Assembly: GCF_002234675.1 (NCBI RefSeq)
Contig: NC_019868.2
Coordinates: forward strand, 21,918,743-21,982,742
Direction of reading: 5' to 3'
DNA from: Oryzias latipes
Taxonomy: Eukaryota > Chordata > Actinopteri > Beloniformes > Adrianichthyidae
DNA: 64,000 nucleotides
Part shown: positions 1 through 48,160 of the stretch, one piece after another
Layout: every line of letters starts with the position of its first letter
How positions within the stretch are numbered: the first letter of the stretch is position 1
The notes under the pieces: generated by a model
What the model was told of the DNA's origin: nothing
What the model saw: the letters and a program-made list of their open reading frames with translations, nothing else
Database searches by the model: none
Translations under genes and position numbers: made by a program

Positions 1-1846
1 CAATTATGAGCAGAAAAGAAGGAGCTTAAAGATATGGAAACACAAAGCTAAATACATCAATTTCCATCAGTTTTTTTTTTTTTTTTTTTTTTGCTGAAAT
101 TACACCCCAGCTTTGCTAAGAATGTTGTAAGCACAGCGGACTGTTAAAAGAATGATAATCTGAATTGTTCTTTGTCTTTCTGGTGTTAAGAAACCTGTTG
201 ACAAAGCTCTTTGTGCTTTCGTCACCAAGGAGCGAGTGTGCCATCTGTTGGCCAGCTTTCCAAAAAATGAGAAAAAACAATTTTGCACTCGTTTTCTTTT
301 ACGTGCACATGTTCGATGAACCTCAAAGAGACATAGAAACAATTCACGGAGCTAACCATGAGGCTGTCTGCTGTGTTCTTGGGGGTGACCTAGTCTGAGC
401 ACCGCGACACAATAGATTAACAGTTGCTTTCCGTCTCCAGCTGACTCAATGGGCAATCTTTTTATCGACAGCTCGCTGAGATAACATCTCGCAAGGCTCC
501 TGTGTATGTGAGTGTGCGTGGGTGCAAACATGTCTGCGTTATCTGCAAGGAGGGACAGGCAAAGATAAGAAGAAAAGGAGGACAAAAAAGAGGGAATTAA
601 AGAGGGAGAGGGATGAAGGTCGGCGTGATTAAAGAAAAGAGGGCAAAGGGGGTTATAGGAGAAAAGACGAGCACAGGAAAAACTCTCACCTTCTCTGTGT
701 CTCTTGTTTTCTATACCAACAAACCCCCTTCTCACCTCACCCAGTGGATCCAGTGCGGGCCAGATAGCAACCAAGGTGTCAGCGCTTTTCTTTGACCAGA
801 AAGCACGATGAGGGGAGAAAGGTGGAAATAGATGAAACATGAAAAAAAAGAAGAAACAAAGAAAGGAGAAGGAGTGAGAATGGACAGCAAATCCTCAGGC
901 TGCATCTCTGTCTTATAAAGCTTCTTTTTTACCCATCCCACTGTGTGCAAACCCTTGGCAAGTGAAGACAGAATTTGACAGGACAGAAATTGATTCCCAG
1001 GCTTCACATTCAGGTGTTATAAGTCTTGTTTGGTGGGGATAAAGCCAATGCCGGGAAGCAAGAGGAGCTATTCCTACATAATGCATTTTACACAACCTTA
1101 ACATCTATTCCATACCATCCAAGCTGAGCATTTGGAATCATACCAAGTATTCATTTGCATTTTAACTTTTCCAATTTCAAATACTAAAGAATCAGAAATC
1201 AAAGTAAATGTTTTAGCTCAGCTAAAGAAACTACTGAACTTGTTTTCAAGGTAACTGAATAGAAAATCTTGGATTTTTCCTCTTTTTTTGGGTGGGAGGA
1301 AATATTTGTCGGCAGGCTATGGAAGGAAGAGACATGGGAAGAGCAAAGAGCTGACAAAGTGAAGAGTGAACACACTCAAAACAGCCTCACACCACAAGCA
1401 CACAATAACACAACACAGCACAAAAGAAAGACGAGACCGGAGAGGAGAGACATGGAGCTTTTCTCTTCAGAGAGCAATCTGTCACTTGCTCTCTATAAGA
1501 TGGTGTAAAGGCTTCCGAATAAAAGCAGAAGATGCAGTTGCGTAAGAGCTTGGATGTTGGAGGAGAAGCTTGAAAAAGCGAGATGTTTTAGAAATGTAGG
1601 GTTTTAAACTATACGCTTTGTGAAACTTGCCTCGGTTTTCACGTTGCTATGCGAGGCTGACTGACGCTTTAAACAGGTATGAAGGCAGAGATCGGAAAAA
1701 TTCTGAGCCGCCTTGATCCTTAATGAGCTTCACGCAGACAATCAGTCATGGAAATCTTGCAAATGTCCCTTTTCCTACCACCCTGCCATCTCTCACACTT
1801 CTTTCTTCTCTGCATCCATTCTCTTTCCTTCTCTCTTTGTGTGCAG
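1..1846 (+). other. Teneurin intron upstream of first visible exon
   Basis: No exon is seen. In particular nothing resembles the transmembrane exon that should precede the exon at 1847. It contains a T22 run at 71-92 and purine-rich stretches near 540-660 and 800-880. The ORFs here are unsupported. Confidence 0.7.
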
Positions 1847-37331
<35,485 letters not shown>

Positions 37332-38975
37332 CAGCCCACCTGAACTCCTTCCTGTGCCCCCCACCCCTTTACAGTGTCTCAGTTCTGTCCCTTTTTCCTG
37401 CCCTGCCTTCTTAACTGCACTCCTGTCAAAACCTTTGGAGGAAAAAAACCCAACAAGTGGGGTTATTCGCAGACCGTTGCAGGGATTTCTGAAAAGAATG
37501 ACTTATCAGAACAAAACATTGTTGATTATACTGGCAAAAAATAAACCGGAATTTAGTCAAACCTTTCCTTCTTTTATAAAAAACTTTGAACAACTGGAAA
37601 AGCACTGGAGAACTTTGAGAACTGTTGCTTAGTGAATAAGAAGAGTCCCCTTTTTACAAAAGATAGTGATATTTTCACCCATATTTTCTGGGTCACACTG
37701 ACAACGGTCAGGATTAGCAGCTGATCCCTGGAGGGCGTTGCTTCTGCGATCAAGGCTTTTCTGTCTCACATTCATATATAGAACGAAGGCAAAGGGACCA
37801 AAACAGAGAACCGGGCCGCTTCAGAGAGGCAGCCATTGACAGGACACTTGAGAGGCGGACGTCACACACAGAGATACAAGGCAAAAGCGAGTCGTTTCCC
37901 TGTCTCAGGCCTCCCATTGACCACCACGGATCAGTCCATGCTGTTGGCGCAGCACACATCCAACCGAGTGAAACACAGGAAAACGGCATCCCTGGAAATC
38001 TAAGCTGGGCTAAAGATTCAACTTTTTAAATAAGCAAAGTTAAAAAAAAACATAAAATAGCGATGACTATATCTGTGAACAGTGACACCACACTGCATTT
38101 GTTTATTTTGCAATGGGAAGAGGAATCATACTCCTACATATGTGTCAGACTACACTAAATTTCGGGATGTTGCGTATACTGTAGATGCCGTAGTTTTGTA
38201 CGTTTCAGTCGCAGTAGAATTGTGAGACTTTCACCAGGGCACTTCTGTACAGAACGATCAAACACACCACTCCTGAAGACATGCTCAGTTAGTATTTATT
38301 TAATTTTTTTCCTTTTTTTTTAATTTATTTATTCTTAGTACTATATGACAATCATGAATGAGTCACCGGTTACTTACGGTTAGTGAACATTATCGGACGA
38401 GCTTACTTTCTTTTGTAAAATATGTAATTAATGTTCTTTTTGTTTTTGTATTCATTTCAGTTTTCTGACAGGGCAAATAATAGTCACCCTCGAAAAGAAT
38501 AATTTATGTAAGAAAGTGTTTTAAAAAAACAGTTTATACTTTAAATAAAGTCTTTAAAACTGTGAAATCTGTTTTTTCAAAGTATATTTCGATGTACAGT
38601 GTATAGACTTACCTTTATGCAGCACAGTAGAATATTGTTGAGAATATCAAGTTTTATATTTCTAAGAGGAAGTGGCTTGTAATGTGCGAATTCTTTAGCT
38701 GGTCTTAATACTCTAGAGTTTTGTGGCACTCTAATACTCCATTATCTACAATATTTGTCCCCAGTTTGTTGTTTTTACTTTTTATTTTGTTTTGTTTTTG
38801 TTACGCAACAGATGACTTCTGTCCTAGATCCCAAAAGCAGTAGCGGTAATGGATGCCCCCCCTCACTGCGAGGGGAAATCCTACTGAATGTCATGTTGTA
38901 CTAAATCAGTATTATTAAAGGATGATTCTTATACATTCACTGAAATGAGACTCCTCTGGGAAACTTATCAATAAA
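37332..38975 (+). other. Putative 3' UTR of the teneurin gene
   Basis: No further coding potential. AATAAA signals at 38544-38549 and 38970-38975 give an inferred 3' UTR of about 1.2 or 1.65 kb. The exact end is not determinable from sequence alone. Confidence 0.55.
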
Positions 38976-41194
38976 CCATAATTGTTTACTTCACCTGAAG
39001 TTTGCTTTTAACTCATTTTTTGTCTTTGTTGGTCACTTGCGGTACTCTTTTTTTGTATTGTATTTGTGCTTCTTTTTGCTACATTGCATTTAGGCTAAAG
39101 GTTGGTCCGGTACAGTGACCTTGAAGGGCAAATCGCATCAACAAATCCCTCATGGCAAAAACAAAGTTTTCACTGACCCCTTCTGGCGCATTTAAATATT
39201 ACAGTTTCAAATATGCTATTACTGTTTTTCAATAGCAGCTGAATTGTACTCTAAAGTTTTTGTTTTAGTATCTGAATTTTTGGGATTTAGAATGAAATAT
39301 TTCAACAACTGAGACTCCAAAGAAAAAAAATTATCCATCTTCAAAATGTGTTTTCCTTAGTTATGTGTAAAAACATTGGTGCACATCTGAGTGGAATAAG
39401 ATCCAAATCCGACTTGCTATGCGCAATATTCTGCAGAGGGAAAAATTTTTGTTATACCTTTTAGTTTTAAAGCATTAGCTAAACACCACTAAAAGATTTA
39501 AAATTCCTCAGAGTGACACACAGACATTGGGGTAAAGTGCAAAATGAATTGGGCGCCTCAAATTCCCCTAATCCCCATCTATAAACAAGAAGTAAAACAT
39601 AAAGGAATGTTGGCACAGCACAAGCTAAAGGCAAAGGGATTGAGAAAGCATCCATTTCTTTCTTTGACAAACTCAAAAACATCTTATTTTTAATACTGTA
39701 AAGTCCTAAATTTAATTACATTCCTTTGAAAAAAGACATTCCTATTCTGCAGCCTTGATCAGACAGCGCGCGAGTCACCTGCAGCGCTGAAAATAATGCG
39801 CATTTTATTTTATTTCATGTATGTTTCATATGTTTTAAAGCTGCTTTCTTTGCTATAATTACATTTTTGTTGTTGCCATATACCCTAAATGAATGCATTT
39901 GTCTTTATTTGTGTTGTTTTGGATGAACTTACGTGTTGCATAAGGACCAAGATGCTGGTGAACACACCGAGCCATCATGATGGTGTTTCAAAATCATGTA
40001 AACAGTTTGATCAGTGATAACACAATATATAATTCTATCTCAGTGTTCCAGGGGAAAGAAATTAAGTGAAAAAATGCTTTGATCAAGCTGAAATCGCTTT
40101 TATCTCAACTATAGCTTGCCTTGACATTAGTTATTGTTAGTTATTGTTCACTCTTTGAATGTGTATCTGAACCATGACAAAAGATGATGCAATTGTTGAA
40201 CACCGAGTGAGCCAATAATTGCTTAACATCTCAGTAAAAATCAAAGTGGACTATTCATGAATTTCTAAAAGTGAAATATTGTGCTCCCGTCATTGCTGAT
40301 TGTGAGCTACAGATTCTGTTTGTGTTTTGACATGTTTCTCGCTGAAATACGGAAAGCAAAAATGACCAGGAAATTTTCATTCCTGCCTGGATGCCCTTCA
40401 TGTTCTGGTTTGTCAAAACTTCAGTGAACCCAAAGTCTTGGTCGAATTACTCATTTAAATTGAATGCACTGTTATTTTGTTAAAACCGTTTTCCAAACAA
40501 TCAAACAGAAGCCTGCTGTTCTGCAATAATAATAAAAAGAAATGATAACCAGGCTACAAGGAGGATCCTGCCTCTGGACAAGCATCTGTCCTCAAATTAA
40601 CTAGAGCAACATTAAAGAAAAATACTGGGGGAAAAAAAGGTTTTTGGTATTTTTTAATCATTCAGTGAAGAAAATATATCAGAAGGGACTATGGATTTTG
40701 TTATATGTACCTACATTAAGGGCTTAAATTGGGATTTTGGTTTTGTTATTTTTGCCTCCTTTCTCCTCCCCCTAAACAAAAGTCCACTGAAACTTCTGCA
40801 CACGTTTGGTCTGGGGGGAAAAAAATCTATTTTGGAATCAACAATTCTGCCCCAAAGATGACAAAATGACTGAAATGGTCAGAGGCTCATACATGAAGAG
40901 TCTACATGGATGAGCCTCTGACACCATGGTCTTTCACCTTTTCTGAGGCAGCAAACTTCCTTGTGGAACACCTTACATGACCAGGTAGGAGTTTGAATGT
41001 TGAGCTTGTTTAGCTAATTATGCAATCATAAGCACAAGGCCAACTGTGACATGTCTACCTTTTATCATTTCATTTTCACTCATCGTATTAGCTGTAGGAC
41101 CAAGTATTAGAACAGGATTATAATGCTAACTGGTTTTGCTCATCTAAGCATTCCTAAGTTATTATAAGTTTATTTTAATTTACTTTTTTTGGTA

Positions 41195-41274
41195 TGCCTC
41201 CAGTTTTATCCACCTTTGTCATGGTAAGGATAACACGTCAATGTAAAGATGGGCTCATAGGATAGCGCAAGGGT
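41195..41274 (+). mobile_element. End fragment of ACCCTTG MITE
   Basis: Matches the last ~80 bp of the complete copy at 42321-42527 (TTTATCCACCTTTGTCATGG, ending GATAGCGCAAGGGT). The left part is missing. Confidence 0.6.
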
Positions 41275-41396
41275 TAAAAGTGTTCCCAGTGGTCTTTTAT
41301 TTATTATTATGCTGTTTTTAGACAAAATTTAAAGACATATTTACCGACATAGTTTCCGCTGCGCCACATATTTTCATTAGAAAGTTGCGGGTGGGA

Positions 41397-41640
41397 CCAT
41401 TGGAATGTAGCTTGATAGATTGATTTATTTAAGTGTCATGCACTAATGTGCCCAGCCCACACAGGCTTATATGACACTGAAAAACGAAACAAAATACACA
41501 ATACATAAAGATACATCCCCATCACAAAAAGAAAAAAAGAATCCAATAACCCCCCTAATCAGAGTCTAACAGAATACATAGTGTCCATTCTTATTGTCCA
41601 TGCTTTTGACACAGCAACAAACACACCCTTTTTGAAATGG
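41397..41640 (-). mobile_element. Probable LINE 3'-end fragment
   Basis: GATTTATTTAAGTGTCATGC followed by CCAGCCCACACAGGCTTATA is, read on the minus strand, like the 3' tails of fish non-LTR retrotransposons that end in ATGACACTTAAATAAA-type sequence. No reverse-transcriptase code is left. Based on recall only. Confidence 0.4.
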
Positions 41641-42320
41641 CTTTTTTTTTTGTCTGTTCTTGATTTTGAACTTAATTTTCTTGACATTTGTCCTCTATCA
41701 TAAGAAAAATGCCACAAGAACATGCTAAAATATATTTGACAGTAATCATAGATATAAGCATTAAACCACTTTGGCTAACATCAGCACAATGCCAACTCTT
41801 TTTCTTCCCTTTAGGCTTCTAATTTAACTCTGAGCTTTGAGGTTTGCAACAAGGTATCTTGTAATGCAAAGGATGCTAATATAAGCAAAATATTAAGTCA
41901 ATGAGCTAATTTTATCATACCATGGTGATTTAAAAACTGATTTCAAATGCTGCAAAAATCCCCTGGGACTTTGACAGACCAAAGGCCATTCAACACTGCC
42001 AGCAGTAAAAAAAAATTAATTCACCGCAAAAAATGTGGCTTCATTTTGAAAATGAAAAAGCATTGCTGGAATTGACTTTTATTTTTAATTATACTCCAGA
42101 AAAACTTCCATATTAAACTCCATTACAGCAGCTTTCATTTAGAAAATGCAGTACCATCAAATAGACAGTAGATGGCTGCATTTTCTCCATTCTACTCTTT
42201 GGCACCTTGTCAAAATCAACACTGTATGATTTTATTCAGGTATTAGTGCCTGTCTGTCCTTTTAATGGTCAGGATTGTGGCATTATCTCTTCTTTCATAA
42301 AAAAATGAAACGACTGCTTA

Positions 42321-42527
42321 ACCCTTGTACTATCCTAGGCACTTTAACATTGGGAGTGGGGTCATCTAGACCCACTAGACAGTGCTCTGAACCTTTTTTC
42401 TTCAATGATTTGTGATCTTCACTGGTGTCCATGGATGACATGAAATCTTTCCACCTTTATCCACTTTTGTCATGGTAGGGAGAACACGTCAACGTAAGGG
42501 TGGAGTCATCTACGATAGCACAAGGGT
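42321..42527 (+). mobile_element. TA-flanked MITE, 207 bp
   Basis: Inverted ends ACCCTTGTACTATC and GATAGCACAAGGGT, with TA on both sides. The corresponding site in unit B (around 48,374, TGCTTAAAAGAG) is empty, which defines both ends and shows insertion after the duplication. Two further full copies (55540, 56173) have the same ends and TA flanks. TA target choice suggests a Tc1/mariner-type source. Confidence 0.85.
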
Positions 42528-42949
42528 TATAAGAGAGATTTTACAATATACTAGGAACAAACTAAGAAGGACAAATCCGCTTTTGAAGCAACTTAAACTA
42601 TATACTCAAGGTATCTAAAGCAAACTGTGTTTTATGAACAAAACTTTCAGTTTATAAAGATATTTTATGCAACCTTTGAGTCTACAAACCTCAACAACAT
42701 GATCATGCCCAGACTGAGTGTTTATAGTTGGATTTATCCTTAATTTGAGATTTATTGGTACTATTGTGTCCCAGTAAAAGTTGCATTAAATAGCCTAAAC
42801 TAAGAAATCATATCATAAAATAGACCACATTTACACCAGTTTTGTTTTGTTAACATATGTATTTAACCATGCAATATTACTTCAGCATTGGAGTTCTTGG
42901 TCCACTCAAAGGCTACAACACAATCTCTAATAATCATCTTTCAACTGCT

Positions 42950-43044
42950 CTATGAGCTCACTTTATCCCGAAGTTTCCTGATGCCGGACCCAACTACTTT
43001 TTTTGCAGGATCCAAAAAGACATATTTAATGACTTTCTTTGTTC
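42950..43044 (-). CDS. Pro/Gln-rich protein A, exon 2
   Basis: Minus-strand exon from an acceptor (CTTTACAG) to TAG. Completes a Gly codon and then encodes TKKVIKYVFLDPAKKVVGSG and IRKLRDKVSS. Length (30 codons), phase and stop position are the same as in paralog B (49845-49939), although residue identity is low beyond K-x-x-I-K-Y-V. A conserved AATAAA (TTTATT on +, 42751-42756) follows 194 bp downstream. Confidence 0.6.
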
Positions 43045-43867
43045 CTGTAAAGACAGCAAAGAAAATAGAGTTACAACTATTAGCAAAAGTAAGCAACTCT
43101 TAGTTTTTATTAATCAAGATGGGACGAAATCAGTTTCACTATAGGAAAACAAAACATTCCAAAGATATAAAAATAAAAACATAGACTCAATGCTCAAACT
43201 GTTTTCATTTAATTGTACGGCGAAGGCTTCCACTCCACCAGTAGGGTTTTACAGTTTTCACCACCCCAAATTGGGGAGAACAGTTTGGGTAAACACATTT
43301 ATGATCATTGCAAATTGCTTTCCATATAAAATAGTTGAGGAAACTGAGGAAAAATAGTCTTTTTTTTAAAAGAGTAGCTAAAAAACTCTATTGAACTTAG
43401 TGCATAACTGACTATTTGTTGGGTGACGAATAACACATCTTTCTGTGATGGAGAGGCTAGTTCACCCTTTGATTTATTGACATGGTCACACACGTGAGGT
43501 CGTGAGATCTGGAATCAGCTGTTTTTCTGAACACATTTTTTTTATTTTTCAAAGTCATGCTTCCATACGAAGTGTGCTAGAACCACTGTCTAATCTCTGA
43601 GGAGATCACCTTTTACTATAACAGTAATGTGTAACCAGGTGGGGAGTTAACTTATCAATTGTCTTTTTAAAGTTGTTTTTTTTCCTGAACATAGCAGGAG
43701 GGAGATTTTATTAAATATATTATGGTGTGGTGTGGTGTGGTGTGTTAACGGATGGGAGATGCCATTCAAAAATAAATTGGTGCCTCTCAATCCAAACACA
43801 GCTACATAATAATATTTATATGAAATCACATCTTTAACATTACGACTCGCATGCAACTGTGTGTTAC
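43045..43867 (-). other. Intron of gene A
   Basis: 823-bp minus-strand intron (donor GTAACA at 43867, acceptor at 43045). Compared with B's 134-bp intron, both ends match but about 690 bp (roughly 43,105-43,795) is inserted. It includes a GGTGT pentanucleotide array at 43721-43746. Confidence 0.6.
43721..43746. repeat. (GGTGT)n array
   Basis: About five copies of TGGTG in the intron of gene A. Confidence 0.9.
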
Positions 43868-44321
43868 CTTTGAACTTGGAATTCTTCTTACAACGATGTT
43901 CAATGTGGTAATGATACTGCACTGACACCATCGTTAGACACTGGATGTTTGGCTGGAGTTGACCAAAGAGCGGATTTTGAGGATGTGGAGGAGAAATCCA
44001 CTGGGCCTGAGGTGGGTACTGGGCCTGGTGTGGGTCTTGGGTCTGAGGTGGATACTGGGCCTGAGGTGGATACTGGGCCTGAGGTGGATACTGGGCCTGA
44101 GGTGGGTACTGGGCCTGGTGTGGGTCCTGGGTCTGAGGTGGGTTCTGGGCCTGAGGTGGATACTGGGCCTGAGGTGGATACTGGGCCTGAGGTGGATACT
44201 GGGCCTGAGGTGGGTACTGGGCCTGGTGTGGGTCCTGGGTCTGATGTGGATACTTGGCCTGATGTGAGTACTGGGCCTGGTATGGGTACTGGCCCGGATT
44301 TGGTTGTTGCTGGAAACTCAT
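43868..44321 (-). CDS. Pro/Gln-rich protein A, exon 1 (182 aa in total)
   Basis: Starts MSFQQQPNPGQYPYQAQYSH, runs through a tandem array of Q-A-Q-Y-P-P-type hexapeptides, then HPQNPLFGQLQPNIQ, and ends CKKNSKFK before donor GTAACA (phase 1). The start is set by homology with paralog B, and an acceptor-like TCTTAG lies just 5' of the ATG, so a 5' UTR exon is likely. No signal peptide or membrane segment is visible. I do not recognise the family. The preserved frame and splice sites in both copies argue that it is a real gene, and its start resembles cystm1. Confidence 0.6.
44005..44290. repeat. Coding 18-bp minisatellite in gene A
   Basis: Tandem units of TGGGCCTGAGGTGGATAC, with variants, repeat about 15 times. 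On the minus strand each unit encodes one QAQYPP/HQTQDP hexapeptide. Because the unit is a multiple of three and lacks stops, other frames on both strands are also open; those ORFs are artefacts. Paralog B has only a few degenerate units. Confidence 0.9.
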
Positions 44322-45604
44322 GTTGCTCTAAGACTAAGAAGAGCAAGAAAGACACTGTTGGAAATCAGAATTTTCTTAAGAAGAAGAGAAAATGTTCCCT
44401 TTGTAATTGAAGTCTGCTATAATTAACTTAAAACAAATACCTTAAAGTGAACAAAAGAGTAATTTTGACATTATTTCTGATGCTACGTACACAACGGCCA
44501 TTTGACATGCAGGTTCTTGAATGTGCTAACTGGCGCTACACAGTACTAGCGCCCAAACTCAGTTGGGAGAGTCTTGGTGTGAAATGTCAAAGTGGTACAA
44601 ATCTTGTGAATATTGCTCCATGCTTTTTTTTTCACAGCTTGGTTCCAATATATGAAATACTTGGTGTCATCAAATTTTGTCCGGACACAAACCATAGTTA
44701 TTAATTCCTCCTTCATGATCAATTCTTACGGTTTGCACTTTCATGAACTTTAAAAAAAAGACGCCACCTTTGAGTCCCTAACTGTCAACGCGCGTTCACT
44801 TGCTGCACATGATGTATGTAGAGTCTCAAAACAGACTTAAATACTTGCATAGCAACACATAAAAGCGAGAGTTTTGAATGCCGAAGCCCAAAACTCACAA
44901 ATACATGCAAACTTTCCATTGGAAAAGCTCGCTTGAACGTGTGTTCCCAAGGCCATTGTGAACATAGCCTAATCGTCCTGTTTACCGACATGATCTCAAC
45001 CTCTTCTCTGCAACATGTCCAAACTATCTCAATCTGCATTCCCTGCATTCATCCTCCAAACAACAAACAGTGTAAAACACTAGATAAAAAGAATCTGACA
45101 TGACTGAATTGAGGAACTTGAAAATGTCCTCAATGTCTGACTAAATCAACATCTGAGGAGGATGCCCAAATATATGACAGATATTTTGCTATACAATATA
45201 AATTTACATGGAAATGTTTTGTTTTAAATATATTTGCAGCTTGAAATTATTTTAAAAAAAATTGCATTTGATCAGTAGTGCTGCAGTCACAACAAGTAAA
45301 AACCAAGACTGTCCCATCCCCCCAGCATAATACCTGAGACAAATACATTTTAAGTTGACCCCCTTTTGTATATTAAGTGAAAATAGAATGCCAGTGATTT
45401 GTTATGTTTTAAGTGAATAGATGAACCAACTTACCTCAGAACAAGTTAGTCCCCTGTGCTCATGAGCAAAGCAACGCATTTAGTGGTACTTAAAGGTGTG
45501 GAAGGGTCACTTTTGAGAATTGATGGGACGTGATTTACCGGAGTTTACCTGATCAGGAAGTAGATCATCCTTTATGGTGATTGCAGTAATAAATCCAACA
45601 CCTT

Positions 45605-45695
45605 TGTGGTCCTGTGACAGACTGGCGGCCAATTCAGGGTGTGTACCCCACCTCCGCCAAATAGTGCCCGGGTCAGGCTGGCAACCCTGTGTCAA
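45605..45695 (+). repeat. Fish retroposon block (GTGACAGACTGGCGGCC)
   Basis: CCTGTGACAGACTGGCGGCC followed by AGGGTGTGTACCCCACCTCC is the widespread fish block usually read as CTGGCGACCTGTCCAGGGTGTACCC. The other half of the same family appears in unit B (51262-51366). Confidence 0.65.
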
Positions 45696-46160
45696 TATAA
45701 GAGAAAAAAACTGGTTCAGCAAACAGATTTAGGTTTCATTTCCAATGTATGATTCAGGTTTATGTCGAAGGTTTTCTTTATGCTTTCATGCGTGAGAGAT
45801 GATCTCCCTGCAGACTCCATGATTAACGTCATTCAATTTTTGAAAGGCCTTTTTCTGTAAAATGAAATTGTTTTTATTCATCGCTGTCCCCAGTCAAAAC
45901 GTTTTTAGAGACATTATTTACATTTAAATCTTGACATTTCTGCCATGACCTGTGGCCACAGATCAACTCCACTGCTCCAGCTGAGATAAAGGGTTTATTA
46001 GCATGACAGTAATGAATACAATATTACAACAAGGAATTGCATGTATGTCTGTAAGTTATATAAGGGGAAATACCCATGACTTACCAAGAAATAAATCAAT
46101 TATTAGTATTTTTTATCTTGTATCTTGTTATTTTATTAGGTTTAAATCATTGTTTACAAA

Positions 46161-46995
46161 AGGATGGGGGTGCTGGGAGGGGGGCGTTGTACTAGTCCCT
46201 CAGGAAGGTCAGGGGCATGCTGGACCTCCAACCCCTCGGGTGCAACATTGGGCCCCTCCCCTGCTGACTGTCTCTCTGCGCTGGGGCTGTCTCTGTCTGC
46301 GGCTGGCTGGCCGCCTCCTGGCTGCCCGGTCACCCTGGGAGGTGAAGCGCCTACTGCAGCTGGTTGGGGGGCCAGTCGCTTGGAGGGAGCCTTCTTCCCC
46401 CGGTTGTGCCCATACGCCTGCCCCTTCCCGCTACCACCCAAACCAATTTTGCGCACACGCACATCGGGCTGCAGGAATTGGATGGGTGGGACATGCTGGC
46501 GGGGCTGCCTGGGGGTGACTGTCTTTGGGGTCATTTCGGCACCCACCCTCCATTCCACTTTTACTCGCATATTAGACACCTTGATTCATCTAGGGTTTTG
46601 TGGGGATGGTCTGGTGGTCACGGTGAAACATCCGAGTTCATCTCTCACCGGTCCGCCCCCCAATTTTTTTTCCACTTTAGACACCACACACTGCATGTTG
46701 GTACCACGCACACAACATATACACACTACACACAGAGGGACCCCGGGGGCTCTGCCGCTTGGTCCGCCACCCCACTAGAGAACTCCTATTTTACCTGCAG
46801 CACACACACTGCACACCCACACTACAATACATAGGTGGGTTTGGGGAGGGGTAGCCGGTCGTTACGCGCCTGTGTCCTCTCAGGGCGGCGTGACGCATGG
46901 GCATCCTGTTGACCGGGGCAATGGCTGGGCGTGCGGTGCTGGGGGGGGGGGTCGGTCGCCCGGCAGCCAGAAGAATGTGGGTGTGTGCATGTGTG
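46161..46995. repeat. GC-rich interspersed sequence
   Basis: Abruptly GC-rich and low-complexity segment starting where unit A homology ends. It includes CA-rich blocks (46700-46830) and a G10 run at 46940. Overlapping open frames occur on both strands (e.g. minus 46154-46579) without recognisable domains. I read it as repetitive non-coding DNA. Confidence 0.5.
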
Positions 46996-47760
46996 GGGAC
47001 AGGCCTGGAGGCTACCTCACTGGGACCCACTGGAGCTCAAAAGTCTATACAAGGTTGAGGATAATGGACAAAACATCAAAGGAAGCATCCGCGTCCAGTT
47101 CAGAAAGAAGAGGAAGAAAAACACTCCAAGGACAAAGGAATGCAGGCGGTGTCTGTATAAAAACTTGCTAGTTGCCAAATAAGACCAAATGTACTACATG
47201 ACGAGTAACATTTTAAGCAACATTTGCCACATAATGAAGGTTTGCACTAAATGAGAATAGTCTTGTTAATTAGCTAATTGGTGGATTTAATCTAAGCTTC
47301 TCTGCTGTTCTCATGTGGTCCAGTGCAAAAGCGAAGCTGGAACGTGTTGTGAGTCTTGACTGGCGTAGTGGTGTGGAAAGAGCGAGCAAAGTAGGAACGT
47401 GGCTTGGCTTGATTAGTGAAGCTGGAGCGAGTTGGAAAGGCAGCTTGTGGAGTGGTGGAAGCCAGGAGGACATTCGTGAAGATGAACCTGAGAGTGGAGC
47501 AACAAGACAAAGTAAGTAACGTGGCAACTTGAATTCAAGACTAAAATTGGCAACCAGATAAAGCACCATTAGGAGCAACAAACTGGCGATGAATGCTGGG
47601 GCTGGATCTCCTTATGAAGGCTGTATGAAGATGAGGTGAGTGTCCACAGCTGGTTCCAATTAGCAGAGCAGAGAGGGGAGGGGGAGAGTAGGCTCACCAC
47701 AATCAAGTTCACACACGTATTATTCAAACACCTGTTGATCATTAACTCATCGTTTCTTCA
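46996..47760. other. Intergenic spacer, nothing recognised
   Basis: Between the GC-rich segment and the LINE fragment; two unremarkable overlapping ORFs around 47,270-47,580. Confidence 0.5.
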
Positions 47761-48160
47761 TATACTGAAATCAGAGTTTCTTCATACCTTTTCTTGAATA
47801 TTTGGAATATTTGAACATTGTTTGAGCTCATTACTTAACCCATTCCAAAGTTTAGTGCCACACGCCAACACACAGAAAACTTTCTTTGTTGTTCTAATCA
47901 GTTTGATCTTGAAGTTCCTACATCCCGTCAGTTTGTAGCCTTCTTCATTTTCGAAGAACAGTTTTTGGATATTGAATGGTAACAATTTCCCACTGGCTCT
48001 GTAAAAAAGTTGCGCAGTGTAAAAATCAACAAGGTCATACAGTTTTTAAAGTCTAGATTGATCAAATAAATTGTTAATTGTTGCAATTGTAAAGCTAATT
48101 GTTCTGATAATATTTCATACTCGATTAGATGAGATGAACAAGGAACAAGGAAGAACATTT
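47760..48160 (-). mobile_element. LINE reverse-transcriptase C-terminal fragment
   Basis: Minus-strand frame 47782-47985 encodes LTGCRNFKIKLIRTTKKVFC and GTKLWNGLSNELKQCSNIPN. This has the G-x-K/R-L-W-N-x-L signature found near the end of fish non-LTR retrotransposon reverse transcriptases. Sequence up to about 48160 continues the same protein in a shifted frame (TLRNFF). It is a 5'-truncated, frame-broken copy. Confidence 0.65.

Larger units (their letters stand above)
38976..42262. other. Intergenic, no gene seen
   Basis: AT-rich 3.3 kb between the teneurin 3' end and duplication unit A. It contains a MITE end fragment (about 41,195-41,274), a probable LINE 3' end (about 41,397-41,640) and the second relic of the element described at 3959 (about 41,680-41,735). 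No credible ORF. Confidence 0.65.
42263..46160. repeat. Tandem duplication unit A
   Basis: Direct-orientation homology to 48288-51480. It begins at TAATGGTCAGG(A/C)TTGTGG and extends to about AAATAAATCAATTAT(T/A)AGTA...TTTAAATCAT. It includes the gene at 42950-44321 and its flanks on both sides. Unit A has a MITE (42321-42527) and about 690 bp of extra intron that B lacks. Confidence 0.85.

Noticed and set aside
352..840. 162-codon minus-strand ORF in the first intron
   Set aside because: No family resemblance, biased composition, no splice context.
43900..44410. 151-codon minus-strand and 153-codon plus-strand ORFs made of G-P-x-x-T-S or G-P-E-V-D-T repeats
   Set aside because: Alternative frames of the 18-bp coding minisatellite; only the MSFQQ frame is supported by paralog B and splice sites.
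46154..46579. 141-codon minus-strand ORF and overlapping plus-strand ORFs up to 204 codons
   Set aside because: Inside a GC-rich repeat-like block, overlapping frames, no recognisable domain.
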